64,000 nt of DNA from Sipunculus nudus. Lineage: Eukaryota; Annelida; Sipuncula; Golfingiida; Sipunculidae. Position 1 is the stretch's first letter; every line of letters starts with the position of its first letter. The translations under genes and the position numbers were made by a program. The notes under the pieces are model-generated. The model was not told the origin of the DNA, did not search any database, and saw nothing but the letters and a program-made list of their open reading frames with translations. The stretch lies in NCBI GenBank assembly GCA_026874595.1, contig CM049309.1:70848926-70912925 (forward strand). The letters run 5' to 3'. This document shows positions 1-11,582 of the stretch, piece after piece.

Positions 1-867
1 GCCCCAAAGTACCCCCCCAGAATAGTCAAAAATTTCATACAAAAATTTCAATATCTCATTAACTACACCACTTATGGTCATGATTTTTGGCATACATATT
101 GATCATGAGATGTTCCATCAGTTCCTGCAGACTGGTGGCGCCACCTGTATTTTTTGATTTTTTACGAATTTTTTTCTCTATTTTTGAGACCTTTAAAAAT
201 GTGAACATCTGTTAACAGGGCACAAATCGTAACAACTGGACCTAGAATCTTCATTCTTGACACACTGAGAGACCTATGAAAGGTCTCCATGGTAACCAGA
301 AATTAGGTCTCTGTTACCCATATCCTTTAAGTTATGGGGCCCCAAAGTACCCCCTCAGAATAGTCAAAAATTTCATACAAAAACTTCAATATCTCATTAA
401 CTACATCACTGATGGTCATGATTTTTGGCATACATATTGACCATGAGATGTTTCATCAGTTTCTGCAGACTGGTGGCACCACCTGTATTTTTCAATTTTT
501 ACGAATTATTTTCTCTATTTTTGAGACCTTTAAAAATATGAACATCTGTTAAAAGGGCACAAATCGTAAAGACTGGACCAAGAATCTTCATTCTTGACAC
601 AGTGAGAGTCCTATGAAAAGTCTCCATGGAAACGAGAAATAAGGTCTCTGTTATCCATATCCTTTGAGCTGTGGGGCTCCCAATACCCCCCTCCCCCCAG
701 AATAATGGAAAATTTGATAAAAAAAAACTGTAACATCTCAATGACTACAACGCTGATGGTCATGATTTTTGGCATTCATATTGATGAAGAGGTGTTCCAT
801 CAGTTTCTGTAGACTGGTGGCGCCACCTGTTTTTTTCAAATTTTTACATATTTTTTTCTCTATTTTT
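1..867. repeat. ~337-bp tandem repeat, three copies, last truncated
   Basis: Three head-to-tail copies begin near 1, 338 and 675. Each opens with a 'gccccaaagtaccccc'-like segment and continues through a conserved 'tctgcagactggtgg' block. Copies 1 and 3 contain the 12-bp palindrome GGTGGCGCCACC (134-145, 816-827); copy 2 has one changed base. Copy 3 is interrupted at about 867 by the next element. A diverged piece of the same family recurs at 3518-3600, and faint similarity exists at 55528-55590. No coding potential is seen; the short ORFs here are not conserved between copies. Confidence 0.85.
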
Positions 868-912
868 AGCTCAGCTGACTATAAGTCATCTGAGCTATAG
901 TCGTGGTCCATT

Positions 913-966
913 GTCCGTCGTCCGTCCGTCTGTCCGTCCGTCCGTCCGTCCGTCCATCCGTCCGTA
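913..966 (+). repeat. (TCCG)n microsatellite
   Basis: A nearly pure tetranucleotide run of TCCG with a few interruptions, just inside the left end of the 868-3735 repeat. A short relative occurs near 9232-9246, inside another repeat. Confidence 0.9.
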
Positions 967-967
967 G

Positions 968-2335
968 ATGTGGCACGTTTTGAAACCGTAAGACCTAGGA
1001 ATCCAAAATTCGGCATAATGTTAGATGTCCCCAAGATCTCCTACCAAGCCGAAAACTGGGTCTTTGCGACTTCGTTCCTTTGAGAAATTAAGGAAAAACC
1101 TCAATTTTTTATTAAAAACCTATTTTCACACTTCAGGACTGCCTAATATCAAAACCACTCATCTGTTTTTCCTCATTTTTACCATAAATATTCCTCTATA
1201 TAGTTCCTATGTACATGCCTTAAATTATGTCTGTATTATTTAATTTAAAAAAGTTATGGGCCCAAACATAATGCATTTTGTAAAAAATCAGGAAAGATAT
1301 TTGATCACTTAACACAAAAAATGTTAAAGCTATCGACCTTTTTTCCAGTAATATAACTTTAATTAATCAAAATTAAATTGTATAGCCAAAATTAGATGAA
1401 AATCTTTTAAATTTTCTAAAATATTAATAAAAATAAAAAATTGGTACCTTAAATTTTGCCCAACTTTGACCATGGCACGTTTTTTTCCTGTAAGTACTGT
1501 GGATTTAATTTTCACAGCATGTTTTTGTTAGCATTTCAACTGTTAACACCAAAAATTTGAAACCAGTTGATCAAAAACTGTAGATTTTAATCAAGTTTTC
1601 AAGCACCATGTAACATATTGTTTACATCAAGCTAGTGTTATGCAGTTTGCAAGAGCTCAGCTCCCCAGCTTCAGCTCTTAGTTCCTTAAATTTGGCATAC
1701 AATTAGATGTCTCCAAAATCCCCTACCATGCCAAGAATTTGGTCACTAGGACTTAATACCTTCGAGATATTAATGAAAAACTTCATTTTTCCATTAAAAA
1801 CCCATTGTTACACTTCAAGACTGCCTAATATCAAAACAACTGATCTGACTTTAATCATATATAATATACATATTTTTCTATACATTCTCTATGCACATGC
1901 CAGATATGATGTCAGTATTGCGTAACTGTTTTAAGTTATGGGCGCAAACATAATGCACTTTGTAAAAAATCAAGAAATAATTTACTCCCTTAACAAGGAG
2001 ATTGCTGAAGCTAGAGATTTTTTTGTCAGGGATGTAACATTATTTATTCAAGATTCATTTGAATACCCAAAATTAGTTCTGAATTTTTCAGATTTTATAA
2101 GTGATTAGTATAAATATAAAATTAGTACCTTATATTTTGCTCAACTTTGACCATGGCACGTTGTTTCCTGTGAGCACTGTTGATATAATTTTCATGTCAT
2201 TAACACATAAGGATTTCAGCTTTTTAATTCAGAAAGCTGAAAGAAAGTGGCCAAAAATTGTAGCTTTTGTTAATGTTTCTATGAGACCATGTCAGACTTT
2301 GGCCCTCTCCAGCCCCTCTTGAGTCACCTGTATGT
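968..2335. repeat. 682-bp tandem duplication inside the interspersed repeat
   Basis: Two diverged copies are offset by about 682 bp. Anchors: 'ttagatgtc' at 1021 and 1703; the segment 'caactttgaccatggcac' near 1461 and again near 2141; 'aaacataatgca' near 1264 and 1946. The similar 72-residue ORFs at 1025-1243 and 1707-1925 arise from this DNA duplication. They carry many substitutions and are probably not genes. Confidence 0.75.
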
Positions 2336-2522
2336 TGACCTTGTTGAACTTTCAGCAAATTATGCAAGCTTGAGGCAACGCATACACTGGGGCAGCCAGG
2401 CAGCTTATGGCCAGCCACTGTTGATCCAGGTGTCCAACCCAACTCATCTAGTAGTTTTAACCAACAACATAACAATAAACAATAAATTAATAAATTTGTG
2501 TTGGTTTTTAATAACAAATTAA

Positions 2523-3480
2523 AGAAAAATAGAAAAGGAATCTGTTAGTTTATAATAACAGGAAATTAACTTGCAGTTACTGATGATATAAGAATCTTGT
2601 ATCGATGGATAGAATGTCATGTATTCCAAATAACACCATGCAGTCACCTATGGTATTTTTCAGTTCAATTTTAATGATAAAAAAGTAAATCATATTATTC
2701 ATTACTAATGATTGGGGATCATATGAAGGAAATTAATGATAGACAAAGATGCAGTTGATAATATTAATCTAGATTCCTACTGTGTCTAGTGTGTACATTG
2801 ATGTGAAATTAGTCCAAAATGAATATATTACATTATTTTTTTAAATATAAATAAAAGCCATAAAACCAGGTACTTATGATCATTATTTAAATGTGTTAAT
2901 TTTGTATATTCTGGATTCTCAACATCATTGTTTGGTGAAAACTGAATAAATACCTGACATGGTGCGATTAATTTGCAATTGTATTTAAATACGAATATGA
3001 ATATGTACTCCATAATAAAATTTCTTGCATAAAGAACGGGAATTCAGGTAAAAATGAAAGTATATGAATACCAGTGCAAATACTTTCAAAATGTATTCAT
3101 GAATGCATTCATGAATATATTCTTTAATATTATTTTAATAATCATTTCAGTTATATTTCATTTTAAAAAATCATAAGATTTTCTTATTATTTTTAATAAA
3201 AATGATATTTGGGACAATATTTGTAAAATTATATAATTAATAGTTAAACTCTTATATTATATGTTCTGCTTATAAGTTATATGGCCAAGTCAAAATCTGT
3301 GTGACAATAGTACTCCATTTGTTAATAAAATAAATGAAATCAATCCTCTTCCCTGTCTCCAAAGATAATATCAAAATCATACATAAGCTAAACAAAAACA
3401 ACTTATAATACAGCTTATATTTATTACCACACAAAACCAGCACGTGAATCATATCTAAATCATATTTTTATCATATATAA
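2523..3480. other. AT-rich stretch, no feature seen
   Basis: Very AT-rich sequence with short homopolymers. I see no ORF, repeat unit or RNA gene that can be supported. It probably belongs to the surrounding interspersed repeat. Confidence 0.5.
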
Positions 3481-3517
3481 CAGCTGAGTGCCGTGACCCA
3501 TAGTTCCCTTGTTATTA

Positions 3518-3600
3518 GTTTCTGCAGACTGGTGGAGCCACCTGTAATTTGTTTAAGTTTACGCATTTTTTCTTTATTTTTGAGATATATAAATACAGAC
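3518..3600 (+). repeat. Fragment of the 337-bp repeat family
   Basis: Contains 'tctgcagactggtgg' followed by 'gccacctg' and an AT-rich run ending in 'tttatttttgaga', matching 125-190 with substitutions. It sits between two tail-like sequences of the 868-3735 repeat, which suggests that element and the tandem repeat have inserted into or recombined with each other. Confidence 0.65.
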
Positions 3601-4194
3601 ACAATCTTGGCCTGTTGGTTAATCTGTTTGATGCTTCAGTTGAATGGGTATATACTACCATTCAGATGATAAAATTTCCTTTTACGAATCTCTTCCCAGT
3701 CAGCTGAGCCTCATGACCCATGGGTCACTTGTTATTAACCCACAAGAGCTAATAGTACAGTCCATTAAAAATAATATGATAAAGTCAGAACCAATGAAAA
3801 TCAAATCCCCCTGAATATATAATTAGGTTCAAACTCAGTAGGGTTTATGGAAGCATTTTTTACTGGGGCTCCATGATTTAGTCATCATAGGAGGTTATGT
3901 AAGATCATTTAAGCCTGCATGATATTTTTTCAGTGTATGTCAGAAAATGGAAGCTTATATTTTCACCTTTTATTGATTTTTCTTTGCAGTTCTGTTAACG
4001 GAGATTATACAGACCAGTGTGTTCATTTGGAAGAAGAGACATTTTTTTATCCGGTGGGAGGCTGGTTCACTGTATGTAGTGGAGATACCTTAGTTACACT
4101 TACAAGGAACTGGAGATGATCCAGAGACGGGCATACATTGTAGTGTTCAGAAACCTGAACCAGGATGTACATAATATGTAGGACAGAACCCAGT

Positions 4195-4287
4195 ACCTGT
4201 ACAGGCATACAGTGCTGTAATGCTTACCTCTACAGGCATACAGTGCTGTAAAGCACACCAGTACAGGCATACAGTCCTGTAATGCTG
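4195..4287 (+). repeat. 31-bp minisatellite, three copies
   Basis: The core 'acaggcatacagtgctgtaa' begins at 4201, 4232 and 4263, giving an exact 31-bp period. The third copy has one G-to-C change in the core. The flanking spacer of the unit varies more than the core. Confidence 0.9.
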
Positions 4288-4355
4288 GCTAAAAGGTTTC
4301 CTTTCTGTAATTCTTGTTTGGCAGCTGAAGGTATATTGTTACTCCAATTATAGTA

Positions 4356-4682
4356 CAGTAGAGCATCAGTTATCTGAATGGTTTTTGTTCAGATAAATGA
4401 TCAATCGGATTAAAAATTTTCAGATTGCATTTGATCACCCCAGCATAAGCTGCCTAATTAAAGGTGAGCCGAGGGTAACACAGGCTGGCTGAGCTGTGTA
4501 TCAGTTAGTCAGCATCATGTTTCACTGCTAATATCTGTACATTTTGTTTGGAACCAGATGATCTTATATACCAAGTTTTTGGATAATTCACTATGTGCAG
4601 ATTTTGGAAAAACAATCAAATACTCGTTTCTCAATTTCAGTTATATTGGATAAACAGTGTTTGGATAAATGATGCTCTGCTC
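4356..4682. mobile_element. pogo/Tigger-like MITE (~327 bp)
   Basis: The left end CAGTAGAGCATCAGTTATC is preceded by TA at 4354-4355. The right end, read on the minus strand, is GAGCAGAGCATCATTTATCC and is followed on the plus strand by TA at 4683-4684. Ends of the type CAGTA...TTATCCGA with TA duplications are characteristic of pogo/Tigger elements. The inverted repeats are imperfect, and the interior has no transposase, so this is an old non-autonomous copy. Confidence 0.6.
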
Positions 4683-4689
4683 TATTGCC

Positions 4690-6640
4690 ATATCCATTTT
4701 CTGTTTGCCTGCAATAATTTTTCCCCAATGAGTTGGAAAGAATGCCAAGTGGTTTGTCTGTCAAGCTTTCTATGTTTGAAGCAATATGTTTTCTTATACA
4801 TTAGCACCACCAGATGGTGGGCATGGAACTACTCGCCAGGGTTAGATAAATGACAAATTTGCACATTAGCATCTTCATGCATTAGGCACAGAGATTGTAG
4901 CAGGTTAAAAAAGTCATAGCTTAGAATCTTTGATACTGTGGACCAGGGTTCAGATAGCGAAAAACTTGTATATATATCTTGATGGAAAAACGAGAAAATA
5001 AATATATATTTAGTGTAGATAGAATTAATAAAGGGGAGGAGCACAAATTGTCAAAATTTAACTAAAGCATACAGCTGTGTGTAACAAGGAATGGTCTTGT
5101 CAAGAAGATGTTCAAATGACAGGAACCAGTATTGTTAAAGACTGCAACATATTTGTTGGAAAAAATATCATCTTCTACAAACAGTTTTTTGTTGCAAAAT
5201 CATTAAACCAAACTACATATAAAGTGGAACCATTATGGCCACCTCTCTTATGAGACCACCTGGATATAGCGACCTTTTTTACTTTCTCAGTATATATGAA
5301 CTTTAATGAGGATTCAGTTTGTTTAGGCCAACTGCAGTCGGCTCATAGTTAGTCTATGTGTAAGGATTCACTGTTCCAAGTAACCTATTTATGAATCGCT
5401 GGATGGTCTATGCTGCATGAATATAGGTTCATACACATCACTGTCTCCAGAATCTGTCAGAGGAACTAGAGAGCAGCTTTTGTTCTTCTTATGTTGCACT
5501 AAACAAAAATCATTCCCATATTTGAAATTTCATACCCTTTGTATGTTCCTTCAGATTCTCTCATGATGTATATGTTAACAAATGCAGAAAAAGAGATAAA
5601 TGGTAATAATTAGTGCACCAGGGAAGTTTTTCAGTGATAATTGTGTACTCATGTCACCCTTGTATATTGTCAGTGTTATTTTTTCATATTTTTATTGCCA
5701 GTATTCCATTATTACAAATAATTATTTTTATTACTGTAAAACACAAGTTCGGCTGTTATTGTAAAAATTGCTAGTGATTCTCATATTAACCACCAGGGGT
5801 CGCTCAAGGCTGAAGTTGTGTTAAAGAAATCCACTTTCAGTTCCGTCAAAGATGTTATGGACAACTATTATATCTTTGGTTTTGGTAATCATATTTATTT
5901 GTTTCCATTGCAGATATAAATATCAGACCTTGTGGAGCTGTCTTTGGAAGTCCAAACCAATATTATAAATCCTGTATCATTTATTCATGGTATTCATAAT
6001 AAATTTGTATATGAGCTCTCTTTATTCTCAATTTGCTTACTTTAAGGTTACAGAACATAGAATAAAGTTGAAAAAATGTGACATGCCACATTTATTTTTT
6101 AACCCAAAGGATTTTGTCATATAATGTAGCATCCAAAGGCCAGTACATATTTCCTTGTGACAATTTTCTGGGTAAAAATGTCATCTGGAAAATTTTTGAC
6201 CAAAATGATTATTAATCTATACAGCATGACGAGTATATGTAATAAACTTTCAGAGAGAAAAGGTTTTTGTCAATTGTTTTGTTTTTGAATGCCCAGCACA
6301 TATATTCCATTATTGAAATTTTCAGATCAAAGAATTTATCGGGAAACATTAATTGGTTAAAACGTATTCTGTCATATCATTGATGACTGATGCATTATTC
6401 CTTATATATATCTCAAGTCAAAGATTTTACTTTAAAATATTGGTAATACTATTTAAACCATTACAATCTCCTTTCATGTATCAATACACAAGTTCTCGTG
6501 TCTGGTTAAAATGTTTTCGGTAATACCTGGGAATTTATCAGTAAAACTTCAATATTATTCCATTATGTACAGTTATTCTTAAAGCCAGCTATTCAACTAC
6601 CTTTTTCAGTATAATTAATGTGATTTCTGGCTTACTCCTA
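4690..6640. other. AT-rich intergenic or intronic DNA
   Basis: No gene can be supported. The stretch 5230-5300 has phrases such as 'ggccacctctcttatgag' and 'atagcgacc' that recall decayed MITE interiors, but no ends were found. The rest is anonymous AT-rich sequence. Confidence 0.4.
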
Positions 6641-6651
6641 GCCGCCGACGT

Positions 6652-6684
6652 CGACGCAACAGGTTTCAGGTTTCTGTTGCGTCG
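6652..6684. other. GC-rich perfect 11-bp hairpin
   Basis: CGACGCAACAG (6652-6662) and CTGTTGCGTCG (6674-6684) are perfect inverse complements around an 11-base loop. GC-rich flanks (gccgccgacgt / ccggcc) could extend the stem imperfectly. It stands out sharply in AT-rich DNA. It could be the end of a small repeat or a structured RNA element; no function is assigned. Confidence 0.6.
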
Positions 6685-7480
6685 CCGGCCCACCAAAGGG
6701 CTAATTGGGGTTATAGCACGATACGATCTGTTACTCTTAGAAAGAAAATTCAATAAAAATATTTCCTATGGTTTTAGCAAACCAATGTCTACATAATGTT
6801 GTATGTCAAAAGGCCTGTAATAAAAAATAACCATTCTGGAAAGCATGAGAACCTGTAACATCAACAACTGATAGTATTTGTCCAGAGAGAATTGAAGCAT
6901 TAACAGTCCCGGTAGATATCTTGCATTTGGTGACAGTCCTGTTTAAGGCTTTAGGCCTGTGTACTATTATGTTCATATTTTAACTTCCTTGGTGCAAAAT
7001 AGGGCTGAGAACAGAACAGTAATGTTTTCTAGTGGTCAAATATACAATACACATAGATGTACTGAACATTAATCAATGGATATATGTTAAATCTCACAGT
7101 TGTGTATGGAGTGTTATAATCACAGTTATCTACAGGTGCAATCTATGGACTCCACAATTCGTCAGGCACTGAAAAAAAAAAGCAATTGAGGAGTTCATTC
7201 TTATGGGCTAGCTTACTCCTTACCTATTAATGAACTGTAGGTAATCATAGTTCCCGGACAAAGAGAAAACCATTTCATCTTATTTATCAGATGCCCTAAT
7301 TGAACGTATTGGATTATTTTGGCCCCCATCTGTTATAAATACATTGATATAAACATAATCAACAGCCTGTGTGCTCTGAGAGTGGCGCTTTTTACTTCTT
7401 TAAAAAAAGGGTCAATTGATTACCTTTATTCAGAAGACGTCGGATATCAGAGTAGGCCCCATAAAAAGCACTTTGTGTCC
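6685..7480. other. AT-rich stretch, no feature seen
   Basis: No gene, repeat or RNA that I can support. Confidence 0.4.
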
Positions 7481-7481
7481 T

Positions 7482-7515
7482 CACGTGACGTAATAATGAG
7501 GTATGTTTGACGTCA
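7482..7515. promoter_or_regulatory. E-box and CRE-like sites
   Basis: CACGTG at 7482-7487 overlaps TGACGTAA at 7486-7493. A perfect palindromic CRE, TGACGTCA, lies at 7508-7515. Two CREB/ATF-type sites within 30 bp are consistent with a regulatory element, but such short motifs also occur by chance. No adjacent first exon is recognised. Confidence 0.3.
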
Positions 7516-7561
7516 TTTGTTATATTAAGGGGCGGAGGAGTGAGGGCATTCAGAATTATTT

Positions 7562-7579
7562 GGGGGGGGGGGGGGGGGG
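7562..7579 (+). repeat. G18 homopolymer
   Basis: An uninterrupted run of 18 G. It can form a G-quadruplex and is prone to length error in assemblies. An A17 run follows at 7701-7717. Confidence 0.95.
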
Positions 7580-8017
7580 TAATTTAAATTAAGTACATTA
7601 ATTAATGTCTTGATGATGATTATCATGTTTAGTATCTCAACAAATATTTGTCTTCTCCTTAACTGTTCGTGACCAATGTAAATTCCATCGGACTTTGGGC
7701 AAAAAAAAAAAAAAAAACCACAGGGATCTTTAACCTTGAGCATTATTTTTTTTAATTTCGGTGTTTCGATTGTTTTTCATACATTGAACATAACTACAGT
7801 TTAACGCACATAAATGATATACAGTAAACATCTCGACACTTGTTTGAATAATTAAGAATTACGTGACACCTTTATCGCAGAAGATTTATTTTCAGGGACG
7901 CAAAGATGATGTAGTCCCCGGGAGAAATTCTGGTGTATAAGAGTCTTAATTAAAATCTTTCCTTCGACTTTGTTTTGGAAATCAGTTACGATTGTCTTAT
8001 AAATGGAACTTGTCGAC

Positions 8018-8045
8018 ACGCGAGCATGCGCGCCGCGCGTAATAA
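8018..8045. promoter_or_regulatory. CpG-dense patch with an NRF1-like half site
   Basis: The segment has 'cacgcgagcatgcgcgccg' followed by 'cgcg', a dense CpG cluster in an otherwise AT-rich region. GCATGCGC resembles part of the NRF1 consensus. This may mark a promoter, but no coding exon was recognised downstream on either strand. Confidence 0.3.
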
Positions 8046-8533
8046 TCGTCTGCTATGCAACCTTCCGCCAAAGGTCGGGTCCACTGAAAACTAACCTCTT
8101 CCATTTGTTATAGTGGGGATGGCCGTGACTACTTGTTACAACTGTCAAACTTCACAATCAAAATTTGTTACATTTCAAGGAAACACTTGTTTACATATCA
8201 CACCCGCATGCTTATAAAATATTACTTATACCGTGAGGACCTTACAACCAAAATCATCCATGTTAATGTAATTTGCCTTGAAACAATTCTTAACCAACAC
8301 ATTTGAATGGATTCCATTACCCTGTTTATTACATTTATGTGTATGTAGAAGCCTCGGTGCATTGTGGGGCAAGGATTTCTATGCCCACAGATCCTAACCA
8401 GCATAGTGGTAGGCCCTACTCTTGTGTGTCTGCTATGTATATATCGTTTCAACGAGTTAGTATTTAGTTTTGCCAAAATATGAACTTTTTTGTCTCCATA
8501 ATGGACCTGAACACTCAATGTCAATCGTCGTCG

Positions 8534-8547
8534 GCAGCAGGTGGCGC
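8534..8547 (+). promoter_or_regulatory. CTCF-like motif
   Basis: GCAGCAGGTGGCGC matches 13 of 14 positions of the commonly used CTCF core CCASYAGRKGGCRS; the first base differs. CTCF is conserved across bilaterians, so an insulator site about 5 kb left of the giant satellite element is plausible but unproven. A single match in 64 kb can be chance. Confidence 0.3.
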
Positions 8548-9184
8548 TATTGCGGTGGGGGAAGTCCATTTTATGTTCACGGAAAATATACTTGCAATGT
8601 AAATTTTATTCTCTGAAGTAAACCATATACGTGCATTATATTTCAAAGTCAAGTAAAATGTGATCCAGACTCGCTCAACCCGCTTCTGAAATTGCTGGGT
8701 ATTTATAAAGACCATTAAAGGCCATTATGATAGAAATACTGAAAGATATTGTTTGCATGTCATGTTCTGTCTGAATTCTACAGATGATTAAATCACTTAT
8801 ACAAATGTTTAATCACTTCAGGTATTTTATACCATTTGTTGCAAGTTTTTATTTGAATACAAGCGGAAGTATCGGATAATTGTTGCCAAGTTTTCAAGGC
8901 TATATAATGCTCTGGCGACTCAATGATATAAATATTTTATAAAAATGTCATTAAAGCTGCATTGAACGTTCATTGCAACTAAAATACCGCCGCCGACTTC
9001 TTCCAGTGGATCGTACAGGGACTTCGCTTTCGCTTTAGGACCAGTGCCTGTTTTGCAGTGCGACAAGAGACCATTCTCGCCGCACAAGCAAGCGTTTCAT
9101 CCGTTTCACTTGAAGACAGTATATTTTAACGTGCGTTTCACTCTTTAATTGTGCTGTTGTAAATGGAGAATGCATGTGCAGTTG
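8548..9184. other. No feature seen
   Basis: Anonymous DNA. The part at 8985-9130 is somewhat GC-richer but has no convincing ORF or splice structure. Confidence 0.4.
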
Positions 9185-9890
9185 TTACTAGTGTCCCGCT
9201 TGAATAAGCGGGTGCTCTGTTATATTAATCACCCTGTCCGTCCGTCTGCCATTCCACAAATTCGTTTCAGATTGATAACTCCAATTTGGATTGACATATG
9301 GATTTCAAACTTAACATATATATGGCCCACAACTAAAGCAAGAACCTTATTGATTTTGGGGTCACAAGGTCAAAAGTCAAGATAACAGAACCGACATATT
9401 TAAAAAGATTGTGGATGCATTTTAACCCAAACTTTTCATCCAAGACCTTCCATCTTGCACATAGAGCCCACCTGCCAGTAGGGGAAGATTCCTATCGATT
9501 TGGGATCACAAGGTCAATGAACAAGGTCATATGAGCCATCCGTCCATAATTTTAACTTCTTAATGATAACTTAAGTTTGAATTTACATACTGATTTCAAA
9601 CTTGATTGATTAATTGTCCATCACAAATGTAAGAACCCTTTTAATTTCGGGTCACGAGGTAACAGGTGAAGGTCACAGGAACCACTTCTTTAAATAGACT
9701 GTGGAGACATTGTTAATGTTTCATCTGAAATCTTTCACTTTGGGATTACGTAACAATACGGGACGAACCATGTTGATTTCAACATCACAAGTTCATAGGT
9801 CAAAGTCACATGCCCATCCTACTGATTTATATGCTGAACAGGTTTACAGTTTAATACATCTGATGTAATTATGCCTCTGTTGCCTGAAAT
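9185..9890 (+). repeat. Diverged dispersed repeat with two internal units
   Basis: Two related units of roughly 300 bp begin near 9250 and 9550. Both contain 'gatttcaaactt', 'aagaacc' and a 'ggtcac..ggt' phrase. A short TCCG-type tract (9232-9246) lies near the left end. This pattern is familiar from bivalve dispersed repeats. The copies are strongly diverged and boundaries are approximate. Confidence 0.5.
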
Positions 9891-11510
9891 GCTCCATTCT
9901 TACACCTTCATACACTATCATCACTGACGCAAACCTTAATATCTTGGTTCAGATGTTTAAATGCTGTTTTGGTCAGTTTCCTTTGTCTCTGCATGTAATC
10001 AGGTCTTATATTATATTTTTGCAAGCGTCACTCAGCCCACTCTAGAAGTCTATGGGCCTTTTGCGGGGCCCTTCCTGACCTGTTAGTATTCTAGTTCTGG
10101 ATTTTTTGTGCAGCTCTATAATTTGAAGTTTGGTCCTAGCTAAAGATTGAAAACCCTTCATGGCCATGAGTGAATAACTAAACTTTATCACTCATATCAA
10201 AGTTATACACCATAAAATTAGCCATGGTGTGAGTTTGCAAATATTCTGTGATGTTGCTCTAATATTTGCATATAATTTCTCGTTTACATTCACAATGCAT
10301 TTTTATTATTATTTGAAAATATATATTACATGAATAATACAATATAATTTTAAAGAAAATATTGTGGAACGTTGACTTTACTTTAGAATTTAGAAGCATA
10401 ACCTCATTTAGCCATACATTCACAGAAATCTCCAATTTCAACAAAGTGTTTTCTGTTAAGTTGTAATCATGTGACATTGGTTCAGGATTAAATAATGGCG
10501 TCCCCAAAAATTTTTTTATAAACTTGACTAAACTTGATTAAATGACTAAAAGGACTAGGTATCGATACCCTTGTCCCTTGGACTTTATAGTTGGCCCTTT
10601 AGGCTTCATTTTATGCTGACCTGCATGAGGACGCATATGTATGCAAGTTTGTGCAGTTCTGAAATTTTCTTAAAACCCCTTTTCCTAGAGAAGAGCAAAT
10701 TTATTATATCCATGCATATGGTTAAACATAATGTACCTACCTAATTTTTGACGGTGATATTATCAAAGGGGTTTCTAGTTTGTACTTGAGTTAAACCGAC
10801 TAACCTGTGTATCCGGATTTCTGGACCAACAGCAGACGAACGTGGCCTTTGACATCATGGCTTTTTCAGTTGGAGTGCGATACTGTGAAAAATATAAAGA
10901 TTTCTCGAATATTCATTTTATCGCATTTCTAATATTATTTATCTGGTGTGATTTGGGTGTCATTCGAGATGATTTTAGGCCTGACCCTAATTCTACCATT
11001 ACAAACTGATCGGTCAGTTTACATATATAAAATGCTAAATTTGGCACCTAGTTGTGGAGCACCGTTTTTCAGAAATTATATTCCAGCTTGAACTGTAACA
11101 GTTTGAGCAAATTGACCTGGTGGGTCCATGAAATACAACGGACTTTGTCCATGAAAACTCCGTAGATTTGAACCTATGTTTATACACTGTGCGACAATGT
11201 CATATCTATGACGTCTCCGCGATCACAACACCAGGCGAGTCAAAAGAATCGCCTGTCACAATAGGAACATGGCTGATGTTCTTCCTCTTTGTCTCCTTTA
11301 CGACATGTTCTAGTCACCAGTCTTCATATCTGGGTCAGAGTTTTTCCGGCAATTGCGTGACGTCTGGTCATCTCGTTTATTTATTTATTTATTACCTTAT
11401 TGCTGTAAAATTTGTATAATATTCGCTAAAAATAAATGGAGAAAAAGTCCATTAATTTTCGTCAAGTCTTTAATTGATGGCATCAATGTTTCTGAAAGGA
11501 AAATGTCCTT

Positions 11511-11513
<3 letters not shown>
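9891..11513. other. AT-rich stretch, no feature seen
   Basis: Short ORFs occur on both strands, but none shows composition, motif or conservation suggesting a gene. Confidence 0.4.

Positions 11514-11578
<65 letters not shown>
11514..11578. repeat. (TA)n microsatellite
   Basis: A 65-bp pure AT dinucleotide run. A shorter one lies at about 11729-11744. Confidence 0.95.

Positions 11579-11582
<4 letters not shown>

Larger units (their letters stand above)
868..3735 (+). mobile_element. Interspersed repeat with CTCAGCTGAC-type inverted ends
   Basis: The left end reads CTCAGCTGAC at 870-879 and its inverse GTCAGCTGAG lies at 3699-3708, followed by a 'tgacccatgggtcacttgtt' type tail. A second tail-like copy lies at 3481-3515, so the right side is compound. 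The left end is followed by a (TCCG)n tract, an arrangement typical of abundant dispersed repeats in bivalve genomes (established impression from mollusc sequences, not searched here). The interior holds a 682-bp tandem duplication and then AT-rich sequence. No transposase frame is visible, so it is either non-autonomous or decayed. The exact right boundary (3515 or 3735) is uncertain. Confidence 0.6.

Noticed and set aside
2224..2522. Overlapping ORFs on both strands (77 and 97 codons)
   Set aside because: They lie at the end of the 682-bp duplicated repeat. Neither strand shows a recognisable domain, and splice evidence is weak.
5215..5300. Second MITE resembling Tigger interiors
   Set aside because: Only internal phrases resemble such elements; no inverted ends or TA duplication could be located.
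8222..8715. 115- and 64-codon minus-strand ORFs
   Set aside because: No motif, no splice or start context and no similarity that I recognise; length is within chance expectation.
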